Shown piece by piece: positions 22,663-31,161 of a stretch of DNA of 64,000 nucleotides. Where the stretch lies: positions 5,518,001 through 5,582,000 of the forward strand of contig NZ_RDTE01000003.1 of assembly GCF_004125265.1 (NCBI RefSeq), in the 5' to 3' direction. Within the stretch, counting starts at the first letter, position 1. Each line of letters starts with the position of its first letter. Both the position numbers and the translations under genes were made by a program. The DNA is from Streptomyces lydicus. Its GTDB lineage: Bacteria; Actinomycetota; Actinomycetes; Streptomycetales; Streptomycetaceae. The notes below the pieces were generated by a model. That model was not told the origin of the DNA. It did not search any database and worked only from the letters and a program-made list of their open reading frames with translations.

Positions 22663-24008
22663 CGACGCAGGCAACACCGACGACGTACTGGCTCGAACAC
22701 GCCTGGCTCGGCACCCACGCCGAGCCGGGCGTGACGGTGGACACCGCGGACGGCCGGATCACCGCCGTCCGCACGGGTACGGACACCCCGCCGCCCGGCG
22801 CCACCACGCTGCGCGGCCTGACCCTCCCCGGCCTCGCCAACGCCCACTCGCACGCCTTCCACCGCGCCCTGCGCGGCGTCGTCCAGGTCGGCACCGGCAC
22901 CTTCTGGACCTGGCGCGAGGTGATGTACAGCGTCGCCGACCGGCTCACCCCCGACACCTATTACGCCCTCGCCCGCGCCGCCTACGCCGAGATGGCGCTG
23001 GCCGGCATCACCTGCGTCGGCGAATTCCACTACCTCCACCACGCGCCGGGCGGCACCCGCTACGACGACCCCAACGCCATGGGCGAGGCGCTGATCGCCG
23101 CAGCCGCCGACGCCGGCATCCGGATCACCCTCCTGGACACGGCCTATCTCTCGGCCGGTTTCGGCGCCCCGCCCGACCACCACCAACTGCGCTTCTGCGA
23201 CGACACCGCCGAGCGCTGGGCCGAACGCGCCGACGCGCTCAAGGAACGTGCCCACGCCCGCATCGGCGCCGCCATCCACTCCGTACGCGCCGTCCCCGCG
23301 GACCAGCTCGGCACCGTCGCGGACTGGGCCCGTCAGCGGCAGGCCCCGCTGCACGTCCACCTCTCGGAACAGACCGCCGAGAACGACGCCTGCCGCGAGG
23401 CCCACGGCTGCACCCCCACCCGGCTGCTGGCCGACCACGGCGCGCTGGGCAGCCGTACCACCGCCGTGCACGCCACCCACCTCACCACCGAGGACATCGA
23501 GCTGCTCGGCGGCTCCCACACGGGCGTGTGCATGTGTCCCACCACCGAACGCGATCTGGCCGACGGCATCGGCCCGGCCGCCCGGCTCCAGGGCCGCGGC
23601 AGCACGCTGTCCCTCGGCAGCGACAGCCACGCCGTCATCGACCTGCTCGAAGAGGCCCGGGCCATGGAGCTGGACGAGCGGCTGCGCACCCGCACCCGCG
23701 GGCACTGGACGGCCGCCGCCCTGCTGCGCGCCGCGACCGCCGACGGCCATGCCGCCCTGGGCTGGGACGACGCCGGTGCCCTGGAGGCCGGCGCGCTCGC
23801 CGACCTCACCACGATCGCACTGGACTCCGTACGCACCGCCGGACCAGCGCCCCGGCTGGCCGCCGAAACGGCCGTATTCGCCGCCTCCGCGGCGGACGTA
23901 CGGCACACCGTGGTCGGCGGCCGGCAGATCGTCCGGGACGGTGTGCACACCCTTGTCCCCGACGTACCCACCGCCCTCGCAGAGTCCATCGCCGCGGTAC
24001 GCGGCTGA
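22653..24008 (+). CDS. hutF: Formimidoylglutamate deiminase
   Basis: This is a 451-residue amidohydrolase-superfamily enzyme. It hydrolyses N-formimidoyl-L-glutamate to N-formyl-L-glutamate and ammonia, the second branch of histidine degradation. The metal motif is NAHSHAFHRALRG, with GEFHYLHH, VHLSEQTAENDAC, VHATHLT and the C-terminal aspartate in SLGSDSHAVIDL. The start is the GTG at 22653, with GGAGGGG 5 nt upstream; it overlaps the M20 gene by 10 bp. It works after HutI although its gene lies before it. Confidence 0.93.
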   Translation: MPLTTQATPTTYWLEHAWLGTHAEPGVTVDTADGRITAVRTGTDTPPPGATTLRGLTLPGLANAHSHAFHRALRGVVQVGTGTFWTWREVMYSVADRLTPDTYYALARAAYAEMALAGITCVGEFHYLHHAPGGTRYDDPNAMGEALIAAAADAGIRITLLDTAYLSAGFGAPPDHHQLRFCDDTAERWAERADALKERAHARIGAAIHSVRAVPADQLGTVADWARQRQAPLHVHLSEQTAENDACREAHGCTPTRLLADHGALGSRTTAVHATHLTTEDIELLGGSHTGVCMCPTTERDLADGIGPAARLQGRGSTLSLGSDSHAVIDLLEEARAMELDERLRTRTRGHWTAAALLRAATADGHAALGWDDAGALEAGALADLTTIALDSVRTAGPAPRLAAETAVFAASAADVRHTVVGGRQIVRDGVHTLVPDVPTALAESIAAVRG

Positions 24009-24025
24009 AGGAGAACACCCCCGCG

Positions 24026-25222
24026 ATGACGACGACCTCCACGCCGACCTCCACGCCGACCACCACCGCCATCACCCACATCTCCCAGCTCGTCACCAAC
24101 GACCCCTCCCTCGGTGAAGGCCCCCTCGGTCTGATCCAGGACGCCACGGTCGTCATCGACGGCGACCGCATCGCCTGGGTCGGTGCCTCCAGCAAAGCAC
24201 CCGCCACTGACAACGCCGTCGACGCGGACGGCCGGGCGGGCATCCCCGGCTTCGTCGACTCCCACTCCCACCTGGTCTTCGCCGGCGACCGCACCGCGGA
24301 GTTCAACGCCCGGATGTCCGGCCGCGCCTACTCCGCAGGCGGCATCCGCACCACGGTCGCCGCCACCCGCGCCGCCAGCGACGAGGCGCTGCACGCCAAC
24401 GTCGCCCGCTACCTCGCCGAGGCGCTGCGCCAGGGCACCACCACCCAGGAGACCAAGTCCGGCTACGGGCTCACCGTCGAGGACGAGGCCCGCGCGCTGC
24501 GCATCGCCGCCGAACACACCGACGAGGTCACCTTCCTCGGGGCGCACATCGTCTCGCCCGACTACGCCGACGATCCGGCCGGCTACGTCGACCTCGTCAC
24601 CGGCCCGATGCTGGACGCCTGCGCCCCGCACGCCCGCTGGGTCGACGTCTTCTGCGAGCGGGGCGCCTTCGACGGCGACCAGGCCCGGGCCGTCCTCACC
24701 GCGGGCAAGGCCAGGGGCCTGGTGCCGCGGGTGCACGCCAACCAGCTCGGCCACGGCCCCGGCGTCCAGCTCGCCGTCGAACTCGGCGCCGCCTCCGCCG
24801 ACCACTGCACCCACCTCGACGCGGCCGACATCGACGCCCTGGCGCACTCCGACACCGTCGCCACCCTCCTGCCGGGCGCCGAGTTCTCCACCCGCGCCCG
24901 GTGGCCCGACGCCCGCCCGCTGCTCGACGCCGGCGCCACCGTCGCGCTGTCCACCGACTGCAACCCCGGCTCGTCCTTCACCAGTTCCATGCCGTTCTGC
25001 ATCGCGCTGGCGGTCCGTGACATGGGGATGACGCCCGACGAGGCGGTGTGGTCGGCGACCGCGGGCGGCGCGCGTGCCCTGCGCCGTACGGACGTCGGAC
25101 GGATCGCGCCCGGCGCCCGCGCCGACCTCGCCCTCCTGGACGCGCCCTCACACGTCCACCTCGCCTACCGGCCGGGCGTCCCGCTCGTCTCGGCCGTGTG
25201 GCACAAGGGCGTGCGCGTCTGA
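24026..25222 (+). CDS. hutI: Imidazolonepropionase
   Basis: This is a 398-residue zinc amidohydrolase that opens imidazolone propionate to formimidoylglutamate. Metal motifs are FVDSHSHLVFAGDR, VHANQLGHGPGVQLA, ADHCTHLD and STDCNPGSSFTSSMPFC. The first 15 residues are a Thr/Pro/Ser-rich lead-in. GAAGGAGAA at 24007-24015 sets the start, 17 nt after hutF. It is the last gene of the operon, followed by two hairpins. Confidence 0.96.
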   Translation: MTTTSTPTSTPTTTAITHISQLVTNDPSLGEGPLGLIQDATVVIDGDRIAWVGASSKAPATDNAVDADGRAGIPGFVDSHSHLVFAGDRTAEFNARMSGRAYSAGGIRTTVAATRAASDEALHANVARYLAEALRQGTTTQETKSGYGLTVEDEARALRIAAEHTDEVTFLGAHIVSPDYADDPAGYVDLVTGPMLDACAPHARWVDVFCERGAFDGDQARAVLTAGKARGLVPRVHANQLGHGPGVQLAVELGAASADHCTHLDAADIDALAHSDTVATLLPGAEFSTRARWPDARPLLDAGATVALSTDCNPGSSFTSSMPFCIALAVRDMGMTPDEAVWSATAGGARALRRTDVGRIAPGARADLALLDAPSHVHLAYRPGVPLVSAVWHKGVRV

Positions 25223-25244
25223 CGCCCGCCCGCCCGCACTGATC

Positions 25245-25273
25245 TCCGCGCCGGCTCACCGAGCCGGCGCGGA
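25245..25273 (+). terminator. Hairpin after hutI
   Basis: A perfect 13-bp stem, TCCGCGCCGGCTC (25245-25257) with GAGCCGGCGCGGA (25261-25273), has a 3-nt loop and no T run. Confidence 0.7.
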
Positions 25274-25318
25274 CGGCATTCCGGCACCGGTGAGAGACAG
25301 CTCCCGGCACCAGCAAGA

Positions 25319-25358
25319 GAGGGCCCGTCCCGAGCAACCCCGGGGCAGGCCCTCCTTT
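25319..25358. terminator. Second terminator, shared by hutI and the convergent sigma gene
   Basis: The 14-bp stem at 25319-25332 with 25341-25354 has one mismatch and one G-T pair and is followed by CTTT on the plus strand. On the minus strand it stands 47-86 nt beyond the sigma-gene stop, so it can serve both convergent units. Confidence 0.7.
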
Positions 25359-25404
25359 GCGCGGGCGACTGCCGGCCGCGCGGACCGGCAGGGACCGCGG
25401 TCCC

Positions 25405-26343
25405 TCACTCCTCGACCATCAGCCCCTTGCGGAGCCGCACGAGGGTGCGGGAGAGCAGACGGGAGACGTGCATCTGGGAGATGCCCAGCTCTTCGCCGAT
25501 CTCGGACTGCGTCATATTGGCGACGAAGCGCAGCGAGAGGATCTTCCGGTCGCGCGGCGGGAGTTCGGCGATCAGCGGCTTGAGGGATTCGACGTACTCG
25601 ATGCCTTCGAGCCCGTGGTCCTCGTAGCCGATGCGGTCCGCCAGCGCGCCTTCGCTGTCGTCCTCCTCGGGCTGGGCGTCCAGCGAGCTCGCGGTGTACG
25701 CGTTGCTCGCGGCCATGCCCTCGACGACCTCGTCACGGCTGATGTCGAGGCGGGTGGCGAGTTCGTGCACCGTGGGGGCGCGGTCCAGCTTCTGCGCCAG
25801 TTCGTCGCCCGCCTTGGCGAGGTCCAGCCGCAGCTCCTGCAGACGCCGCGGTACCCGCACCGACCAGCTGGTGTCACGGAAGAAGCGCTTGATCTCACCG
25901 ACGATGGTCGGCATGGCGAACGTCGGGAACTCGACGCCACGGCTGATCTCGAAGCGGTCGATCGCCTTGATCAGGCCGATGGTGCCGACCTGGACGATGT
26001 CCTCCATGGGCTCGCTGCGGGAGCGGAACCGGGAGGCCGCGAACTTCACCAGCGCGAGGTTGAGCTCGACCAGAGTGTTGCGGACGTACGCGAATTCGTG
26101 GGTGCCTTCCTCAAGCGTCTCGAGACGCTCGAAGAGAGTCTTGGACAGAGCCCTCGCGTCCACCGGGCCCACCTCGTCGAACGGCGGGATCTCGGGCAGT
26201 CCCTCGATCTCAGTCATTACCGCCGGATCGGATTCGGCGGGGAGCAACTGGGAAGGGATCTGTCCGGTCGGGTCGGACGGGGGTGTCGACGATGCGGGCT
26301 GCCGGTGGTCTTCGGTGCGCAATTCGTCGAGCCGGGGTGACAT
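25405..26343 (-). CDS. sigI: SigB/SigF-family alternative sigma factor
   Basis: This is a 312-residue sigma-70 factor of the B/F/G group with region 2 (EDIVQVGTIGLIKAIDRFE and GVEFPTFAMPTIVGEIKRFF), region 3 (VRVPRRLQELRLDLAKA, APTVHELATRLDISRDEV) and region 4 (LPPRDRKILSLRFVANMTQS, then EIGEELGISQMHVSRLLSRT). About 65 residues of hydrophilic N-terminus precede region 1.2. GGAGGAG before the ATG at 26343 decides the start. A divergent STAS gene and a HATPase gene follow, a classic partner-switch set. Position beside the hut operon matches what I recall for sigI of S. coelicolor, hence the symbol; that naming is inference. Confidence 0.9.
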   Translation of the reverse strand: MSPRLDELRTEDHRQPASSTPPSDPTGQIPSQLLPAESDPAVMTEIEGLPEIPPFDEVGPVDARALSKTLFERLETLEEGTHEFAYVRNTLVELNLALVKFAASRFRSRSEPMEDIVQVGTIGLIKAIDRFEISRGVEFPTFAMPTIVGEIKRFFRDTSWSVRVPRRLQELRLDLAKAGDELAQKLDRAPTVHELATRLDISRDEVVEGMAASNAYTASSLDAQPEEDDSEGALADRIGYEDHGLEGIEYVESLKPLIAELPPRDRKILSLRFVANMTQSEIGEELGISQMHVSRLLSRTLVRLRKGLMVEE

Positions 26344-26604
26344 GGTCTCCTCCATCGTTCTCGGCATATGGCTGCCGATGCCTCTACACGAAGCTGCGGT
26401 GTGCGGCGCCTCCAAAGCCGGCCGTTTCGAATGTGTGCTTCTACGCCTACCTGGCTTTGCCTGAAGATGGCAAGTACGCGTTGTCCATATATTGGGCAAT
26501 ACGCGGATTGTTCGGCTACCGAGAGGGGTCGGGAAGGCGTAGGGTTCGCACGAGCGCAGTAGGTAAGCAAACAGTCGTCTAGACAGCAGGAGAGGTGCGC
26601 GCGC

Positions 26605-26973
26605 ATGGACCGCGGGACGGTCGGCAGTGCAAGCCGGGGCCGGCTTCATGTCGAGATCCGCCATCACGGCGCCAGCGCGGTCGTGACGGTTTCGGGTGAG
26701 CTCGATCACCACACCGCAGATCTGTTGCGTGAGTCACTCGAAGGCTGTGTGGACGACGGATACGCACGCCTGGTGGTGGACTGCTCACCCCTTGAGTTCA
26801 TGGACTCCACCGGCCTCAATGTGTTGCTCGGCGCCCGCCTGAAGGCGGAAGCCGAGGGGGGCGGAGTCCACTTGGCCGGAATGCAGCCGGTAGTCGCCCG
26901 GGTCTTCGAGATCACCGGCGCCGAGGCGGTTTTCACGGTGCACGACTCCCTCGACGCGGCCCTGGCCGACTGA
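26605..26973 (+). CDS. STAS-domain anti-anti-sigma factor
   Basis: This 122-residue single STAS domain protein (SpoIIAA/RsbV type) has a conserved phosphorylatable serine in FMDSTGLNVLLGARLKAE. VTVSGELDHHTADLLRESL forms the first strand-helix, and the end ITGAEAVFTVHDSLDAAL is typical. Unphosphorylated, such proteins bind the anti-sigma kinase and free the sigma factor. It is divergent from the SigB-type sigma gene (261-nt intergenic region) and followed by a terminator, then by the HATPase gene. GGAGAGG lies upstream of the ATG. Its partners in this window are the likely ones by context. Confidence 0.92.
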   Translation: MDRGTVGSASRGRLHVEIRHHGASAVVTVSGELDHHTADLLRESLEGCVDDGYARLVVDCSPLEFMDSTGLNVLLGARLKAEAEGGGVHLAGMQPVVARVFEITGAEAVFTVHDSLDAALAD

Positions 26974-26983
26974 CAGGGCGACG

Positions 26984-27010
26984 GTGTCCGGAACGCTGCG
27001 TTCCGGGCAC
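26984..27010 (+). terminator. Terminator between STAS and HATPase genes
   Basis: A 12-bp stem, GTGTCCGGAACG with CGTTCCGGGCAC (one T-G pair), closes a 3-nt loop. There is no long T run, so it may only attenuate. Confidence 0.65.
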
Positions 27011-27144
27011 GTAGTCCGTGTCACAACTTCCGTACCCAAGAAGTGGGTGTTCTCACGGTCCGGTCGGGCAGGAGACATCTGAATCCGTTGAATCAGTCAG
27101 TATCTGTTTTCCGTGAACAGGCGAATCGGTGAGGTGAAGCGCTG

Positions 27145-27645
27145 ATGAGCACCACCCGGCCGTATCCGCCGGGCGATCTCGGCCCGGAGCCGGGCGGCGC
27201 GGGTGCTTCCGCCGCCCCGGCTGCCGCCACCCCGGTGGGTCAGATCCGCCGGCTGCGCCTGGCGGGCACCCGAGGGGCCGTGGCGCGTGGCCGTGACTTC
27301 GCCCGGCAGGCGCTGCACGACTGGGGCTGGCTGCCGGCCGCGAGCGCCGACCGGCGTGCCGCGGCCGAGGATGTGCTGCTCGTCGTCTCGGAACTGGTCA
27401 CCAACGCCTGCCTGCATGCCGAAGGGCCCGAGGAGCTGCGGTTGCGCTGGGCCGGCAAAGTGCTGCGCCTGGAGGTCAGCGACCTCGGTGCGGGCTCGCC
27501 GGCGCCGCGCAGCCCGCACCGTCCGGGCCGTCCCGGCGGTCACGGCATGTTCATCGTGCAGCGCCTGTGCCTGGACTGGGGCGTGGTGCGCAACGCCGAC
27601 GGCACGGGCAAGACCGTCTGGGCGGAGCTCGCCGCGCCGTCCTGA
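27145..27645 (+). CDS. RsbW-like HATPase, anti-sigma factor kinase
   Basis: This is a 166-residue ATP-binding protein of the GHKL/HATPase_c anti-sigma group. The N-box is VVSELVTNACLHAEG. The G-boxes are EVSDLGAG and HRPGRPGGHGMFIVQRLC, and TVWAELAAP ends the fold. Residues 1-35 are Pro/Ala-rich. Such kinases bind a SigB-type sigma factor and phosphorylate a STAS antagonist; both partner types are adjacent. Spacing of 171 nt and a hairpin from the STAS gene suggest separate or read-through expression. Whether it is the specific partner of the nearby sigma factor is inferred from position. Confidence 0.85.
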   Translation: MSTTRPYPPGDLGPEPGGAGASAAPAAATPVGQIRRLRLAGTRGAVARGRDFARQALHDWGWLPAASADRRAAAEDVLLVVSELVTNACLHAEGPEELRLRWAGKVLRLEVSDLGAGSPAPRSPHRPGRPGGHGMFIVQRLCLDWGVVRNADGTGKTVWAELAAPS

Positions 27646-27681
27646 AGGGCGGGCGGACGCCGCCGGGGAAGAGAAGAGCTG

Positions 27682-27707
27682 AGCGCGGGCCCGCGGGCCC
27701 GCGCTTT
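27682..27707 (+). terminator. Terminator after the HATPase gene
   Basis: A perfect palindromic stem, AGCGCGGGCCC (27682-27692) with GGGCCCGCGCT (27695-27705), is followed by TT. Confidence 0.75.
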
Positions 27708-27881
27708 GTCGTGTCCGGATGGTGTGCCGAGGCCGGAATTCCCCGCCGCGCTCTGCCCCGGGCCGATCGGGGCTGTGCATTGCCTTCCCTCGGCAAGGTC
27801 CCCGGCGTACCTTGAGCGGCCAATCTGATGTGCCGTCAGTAACGTCCGGCGGTGCGCTCACCGGGAGAAGGGGAATCCGAG

Positions 27882-28616
27882 GTGGACCGCTTCTACGAAC
27901 AGCACGGCAGGCGCCCGGGCCGGGCGGCCGGTCTCGCCGCGGCCGTGGCGATGGCGGCGGGGTCCGCGGTGATGCTCACCGCACCGGCTGCCCATGCCGA
28001 GGTCGTCGACGTCAACTACCAGTGCAAAACGCCGATCGGCAGCAAGGGCGCGGTCTCGCCCATCGACATCACGAGCACCCAGAGCGGTGGTGCGTACAAG
28101 CTCGTCATGTCCTTCCGCAAGGGCGTCTCCTCCAGCCCCGTCGAGCTGGGCAAGGGCGCCATGAAGCCGAGCGCGCTGATCACACTGGGCGGTGCGGAGA
28201 GCGGTACGGTGCCGGTCACCGGGCCGCCCAACGACCAGGCCGTTCCGGCCAACACCCCCATCAAGATCAGTGACTTGAGCGGTACGTACACCCCCAAGGG
28301 CAGCGGCAAGGTGACCTTCACCGCCTCCACGCTCACCATCAAGGCGCTGGGCACCACCACCACCTGCACGCCCGCCAACCACCCCAAGCCCTCGCTGACC
28401 CTGGACGTGAAGGGGACCGGCGGCTCGGGCGGCGGCTCGGGCGGCTCCTCGGGAAGCACCGGCGCTGCTGCGACCGGCGGCGGCTCCTCGGGCGGGCAAC
28501 TGCCGCAGACCGGACCCGCGGACTCCTTCCTCGCGCTGGGCACCCTCGGCGGCACCGTGCTGCTGGCCGGTGCGGCCGGTGCGCTCTGGCTGACCCGCCG
28601 TCACCAGCGGGTGTGA
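27882..28616 (+). CDS. Secreted surface protein with LPQTG sorting signal
   Basis: This 244-residue product has a signal peptide (about residues 1-38, ending in AAHA). One beta-rich domain follows (about 40-180, from VDVNYQCKTPIGSKGAV to ALGTTTTCTPA, with a Cys at each end). A Gly/Ser linker (about 185-210), the sortase-type motif LPQTG, a hydrophobic helix and the basic tail TRRHQRV complete it. Streptomyces class E sortases use LAXTG, so LPQTG is a variant. The GTG start at 27882 follows GGGAGAAGGGG. The same domain recurs in the fourth gene of this cassette (about half the residues identical by eye). It resembles DUF6801-type domains, which I cannot confirm. Confidence 0.82.
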   Translation: MDRFYEQHGRRPGRAAGLAAAVAMAAGSAVMLTAPAAHAEVVDVNYQCKTPIGSKGAVSPIDITSTQSGGAYKLVMSFRKGVSSSPVELGKGAMKPSALITLGGAESGTVPVTGPPNDQAVPANTPIKISDLSGTYTPKGSGKVTFTASTLTIKALGTTTTCTPANHPKPSLTLDVKGTGGSGGGSGGSSGSTGAAATGGGSSGGQLPQTGPADSFLALGTLGGTVLLAGAAGALWLTRRHQRV

Positions 28617-28717
28617 CGCGCCGCGTGGGGCGCCAGGACCCGCCCGGCGCACCGTCGTCCTCCGCCCTCCCCGTGCCCGGCCGGCATGGGGAGGCCCCCT
28701 CGCGCCAGGAGCCGCCG

Positions 28718-29740
28718 ATGCCCTTCCGTACCCGCACAGCGGTCAGCGGCGTGGTCCTCGCGACCGCCGCCGTGCTGCCGTGCTCCGCCGCGGCCGCGGC
28801 CCGGCCGGCCGCCGCCCCGGCGCCACCGGGCTGGTCCGCGGCGCCCGCGCCCGGTGACGGCGCCGCGCCCGGTACACCGGACCGCCCGTACTTCTACCTG
28901 GAGGGCGCGCCGGGCACCGTCATCAGCGACCGGCTGTCCCTGAGCAACCCCACCGGCCACACCGTCACCGTACGGCTGCGCGGCTCCACGCCCGGCGCAT
29001 GGCTGACGCTCGCCTCGACGGAGGTGAAGGTTCCGCCGCGCACCCGGGCGAGTGTGCCGTTCACGGTGACCGTGCCGCGCGACGCCGCCCCCGGTGAGCG
29101 CTCCGGCTCGCTGCGCGCCACCGGCGGCCGGGGGAGCGGCGCGGGCGGCCGGGGCGCCGTACCGGTCCATCTGCGGGTGACCGGGGCGGCGTTGTCCGCA
29201 CTGAGCGTCGAGAACGTGTCGGTGGGCGGACGGGGTGGGCCGGGCGGACGGGGAGAGCGGGGCGGTGCGGCGGTCATCCGGTACACGCTGGTCAACCGCG
29301 GCAACACGGTGCTCACCCCGCGGCTGGCGGTGCATGCCGACGGGCTCTTCGGCCCCGTGCTGCGGCGGGCCACCCGCACTCTGCCGGTCGCGCTGCGGCC
29401 CGGCCAGAGCGTCGATCTGACGGAGAAATGGGCTGACCCGCCCGGTCTGGACGCGGCGGACGTACGGCTCGTGGTGACGGCGGGCGGCGGCGCCCACGGG
29501 TCCGCCACCGCGACGTATACCGCGGTCCCCTGGGGTGTGGTGGCCGGGCCGGCCGTCCTCCTGGCGGCGGGCGGGGGCGGTCTGGTGGTCCTGCGCCGAC
29601 GGCGTCGCGGCACGGGCGCGGGCGGTGTACGGGGCACGAAGAGCGCGCCGGAGACGGCCGGGGACGCGCGGCCGTCCGAGGGCGGAAGGACGGACGCGGC
29701 GGGGCAGTTGGCGAGTACCGGACCGGGAGCGCGATCGTGA
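28718..29740 (+). CDS. Membrane-anchored surface protein, DUF916/WxLIP-like extracellular domain
   Basis: This 340-residue protein has a signal peptide (about 1-27), an Ala/Pro spacer, and an immunoglobulin-like domain starting PYFYLEGAPGTVISDRLSLS with SNPTGHTVTVRLRGST. That segment resembles the peptidoglycan-binding half of WxL-interacting proteins (DUF916). A second beta domain (about 150-270) is followed by a transmembrane helix (about 278-298) and a basic cytoplasmic tail of about 40 residues. CCAGGAG sets the ATG at 28718. The stop overlaps the next GTG. It sits inside a four-gene surface-protein cassette and probably binds or displays its neighbours; that is inference. Confidence 0.78.
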   Translation: MPFRTRTAVSGVVLATAAVLPCSAAAAARPAAAPAPPGWSAAPAPGDGAAPGTPDRPYFYLEGAPGTVISDRLSLSNPTGHTVTVRLRGSTPGAWLTLASTEVKVPPRTRASVPFTVTVPRDAAPGERSGSLRATGGRGSGAGGRGAVPVHLRVTGAALSALSVENVSVGGRGGPGGRGERGGAAVIRYTLVNRGNTVLTPRLAVHADGLFGPVLRRATRTLPVALRPGQSVDLTEKWADPPGLDAADVRLVVTAGGGAHGSATATYTAVPWGVVAGPAVLLAAGGGGLVVLRRRRRGTGAGGVRGTKSAPETAGDARPSEGGRTDAAGQLASTGPGARS

Positions 29741-31161
29741 ACGGCGAGACGGGGACAGAGGCGGGGACGGGGACAGCGGCAGGGACAGGGGTGGGGCGAG
29801 AGGCAGGGTCAGGGAGAGAGGCAGGGTCAGGGAGAGAGGCAGGGTCAGAGACGAGGGTGGCGCGTCCGGCTGCGGGGGCGCGTACGGCTATGGGGACGCG
29901 TACGGCCACCGGCTCGGGCGCGGCCCGCGCCGTACGGCCGGCCCGCGCCGTACGGCGGACCGGGCGGTGGGCGGTGGCCGCACTCGCCCTCTGCCTGGCG
30001 CTCGGGGCGGCCCCGCTTCCGGCCGCCGCCGTGCCCGCGGCCCCGTACGCCCCCGCTGCGGCCCCGTACGCGACCACGGCGGACGGGCATCCCACCGTCC
30101 AGCTCTCCCGGAAGGAAGCCGGCAAGGGCGGCTCGCTCACCGTGACCGGCCGTGGCTGGCGGCCCAAGGCGCTGCTCACGCTGCTGATCTGCGGGCAGAA
30201 CATGATCGGCGGTACCAATTCCTGTGCCAACGGCGACGGACGGGCGGTCACCACCGACGCCCAGGGCGCCTTCCGCAGGAGCCTCCCGGTCGCCGAGCCG
30301 CCCAAGCCCTGCCCTTGTGTGGTGCATGCGGCGACCGTGACCGGTGAGGCTGCCGCAGCGGATGCCGCCTTCACGGTGGCGGGCCACCCGGTGGCGCCGC
30401 TGCCCGTGGAGAGCACCGGCGGCCGGCTGACCGTGCTCGCCCAGCCGCGGCTGGCGGGCAGCAGCGGCCTGCTGACCTGGTTCGGCGCCCCCGCACAGCG
30501 CCGGTTGACCCTCACGGTCGGCAATCTCGGCCCGGCACCGGCCAAGGACCCTGTCTTCCGGGTCGGCACCTCACACGGGGTCTTCGCGCCGCAGTGGGAG
30601 GAGCAGCAGTGGCGGGGGACCGTACCCGCCGGGAAGAAAGCCGAGGTCACGCTGCCGGTCGAGCTGCCGGCCGGTGCGCACGGGGACTATCTGGTCTCGC
30701 TCGAATACGGCGGCAAGGTGCTGGCCGAGCAGCCCTGGGGAGTCGGCAGGCCATGGGGCGTGACGCTCTTCTGGGTGCTGCTGTGCGTGGTGGTCCCGAC
30801 GGCGGTGTTCCGCATCGGGATGGCGCTCGTGGACCGGGTGCGCCCGCGCCGGACGGGCGGCACCCGCAGACACGGCGCAGGAGGTACGCCCACCGGACGT
30901 ACGCCCACGACCGGACGCACGTCCAGGAGCGGGCGCACCTCGTCGGCCGGAGGTACGCCGGCGGCCTCACGCTCACGCGCGGCCGGCATCGGACCACGCT
31001 TCAGGAACCGGACCGCGCGCGAGGGCTCCACGGCCGGCCCCGGTACACCGGGGGGCCGTGCCGCGCTGCCGTGGTTCACCCAGGACACCGCACCGTCCAC
31101 CACCGCATCAACCGAACGACCGACATCAACCGAACGACCGACGTCGAAAGGTTCAGCGTGA
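29737..31161 (+). CDS. Membrane-anchored surface protein with neocarzinostatin-like domain
   Basis: This 474-residue product begins with a Gly/Arg/Thr-rich region (about 1-75) partly made of 18-bp repeats, then a hydrophobic signal/anchor segment (about 76-100). A domain with the pattern of neocarzinostatin-family immunoglobulin folds follows (KGGSLTVTGRGWRPKALLT, CGQNM, VTTDAQGAFRRSLPV, PKPCPCVV). A second beta domain (about 220-340), a transmembrane helix (about 350-370) and a long basic Thr/Gly/Arg tail complete it. The GTG start overlaps the preceding stop by 4 bp; the unusual N-terminal extension means a start near 29890 is possible. It would sit in the membrane facing the wall beside the two sortase-type proteins. 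Confidence 0.7.
   Translation: MNGETGTEAGTGTAAGTGVGREAGSGREAGSGREAGSETRVARPAAGARTAMGTRTATGSGAARAVRPARAVRRTGRWAVAALALCLALGAAPLPAAAVPAAPYAPAAAPYATTADGHPTVQLSRKEAGKGGSLTVTGRGWRPKALLTLLICGQNMIGGTNSCANGDGRAVTTDAQGAFRRSLPVAEPPKPCPCVVHAATVTGEAAAADAAFTVAGHPVAPLPVESTGGRLTVLAQPRLAGSSGLLTWFGAPAQRRLTLTVGNLGPAPAKDPVFRVGTSHGVFAPQWEEQQWRGTVPAGKKAEVTLPVELPAGAHGDYLVSLEYGGKVLAEQPWGVGRPWGVTLFWVLLCVVVPTAVFRIGMALVDRVRPRRTGGTRRHGAGGTPTGRTPTTGRTSRSGRTSSAGGTPAASRSRAAGIGPRFRNRTAREGSTAGPGTPGGRAALPWFTQDTAPSTTASTERPTSTERPTSKGSA
29798..29851. repeat. 18-bp tandem repeat x3 in the 5' end of a surface-protein gene
   Basis: GAGAGGCAGGGTCAGGGA occurs at 29798-29815 and 29816-29833, with a one-base variant at 29834-29851. 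It encodes the hexapeptide REAGSG three times. Confidence 0.92.

Noticed and set aside
19757..24008. Very long plus-strand frames overlapping the hut genes in other phases, Arg/Pro-rich.
   Set aside because: They are the usual out-of-phase open frames of GC-rich DNA; domain content lies in the hut frames.
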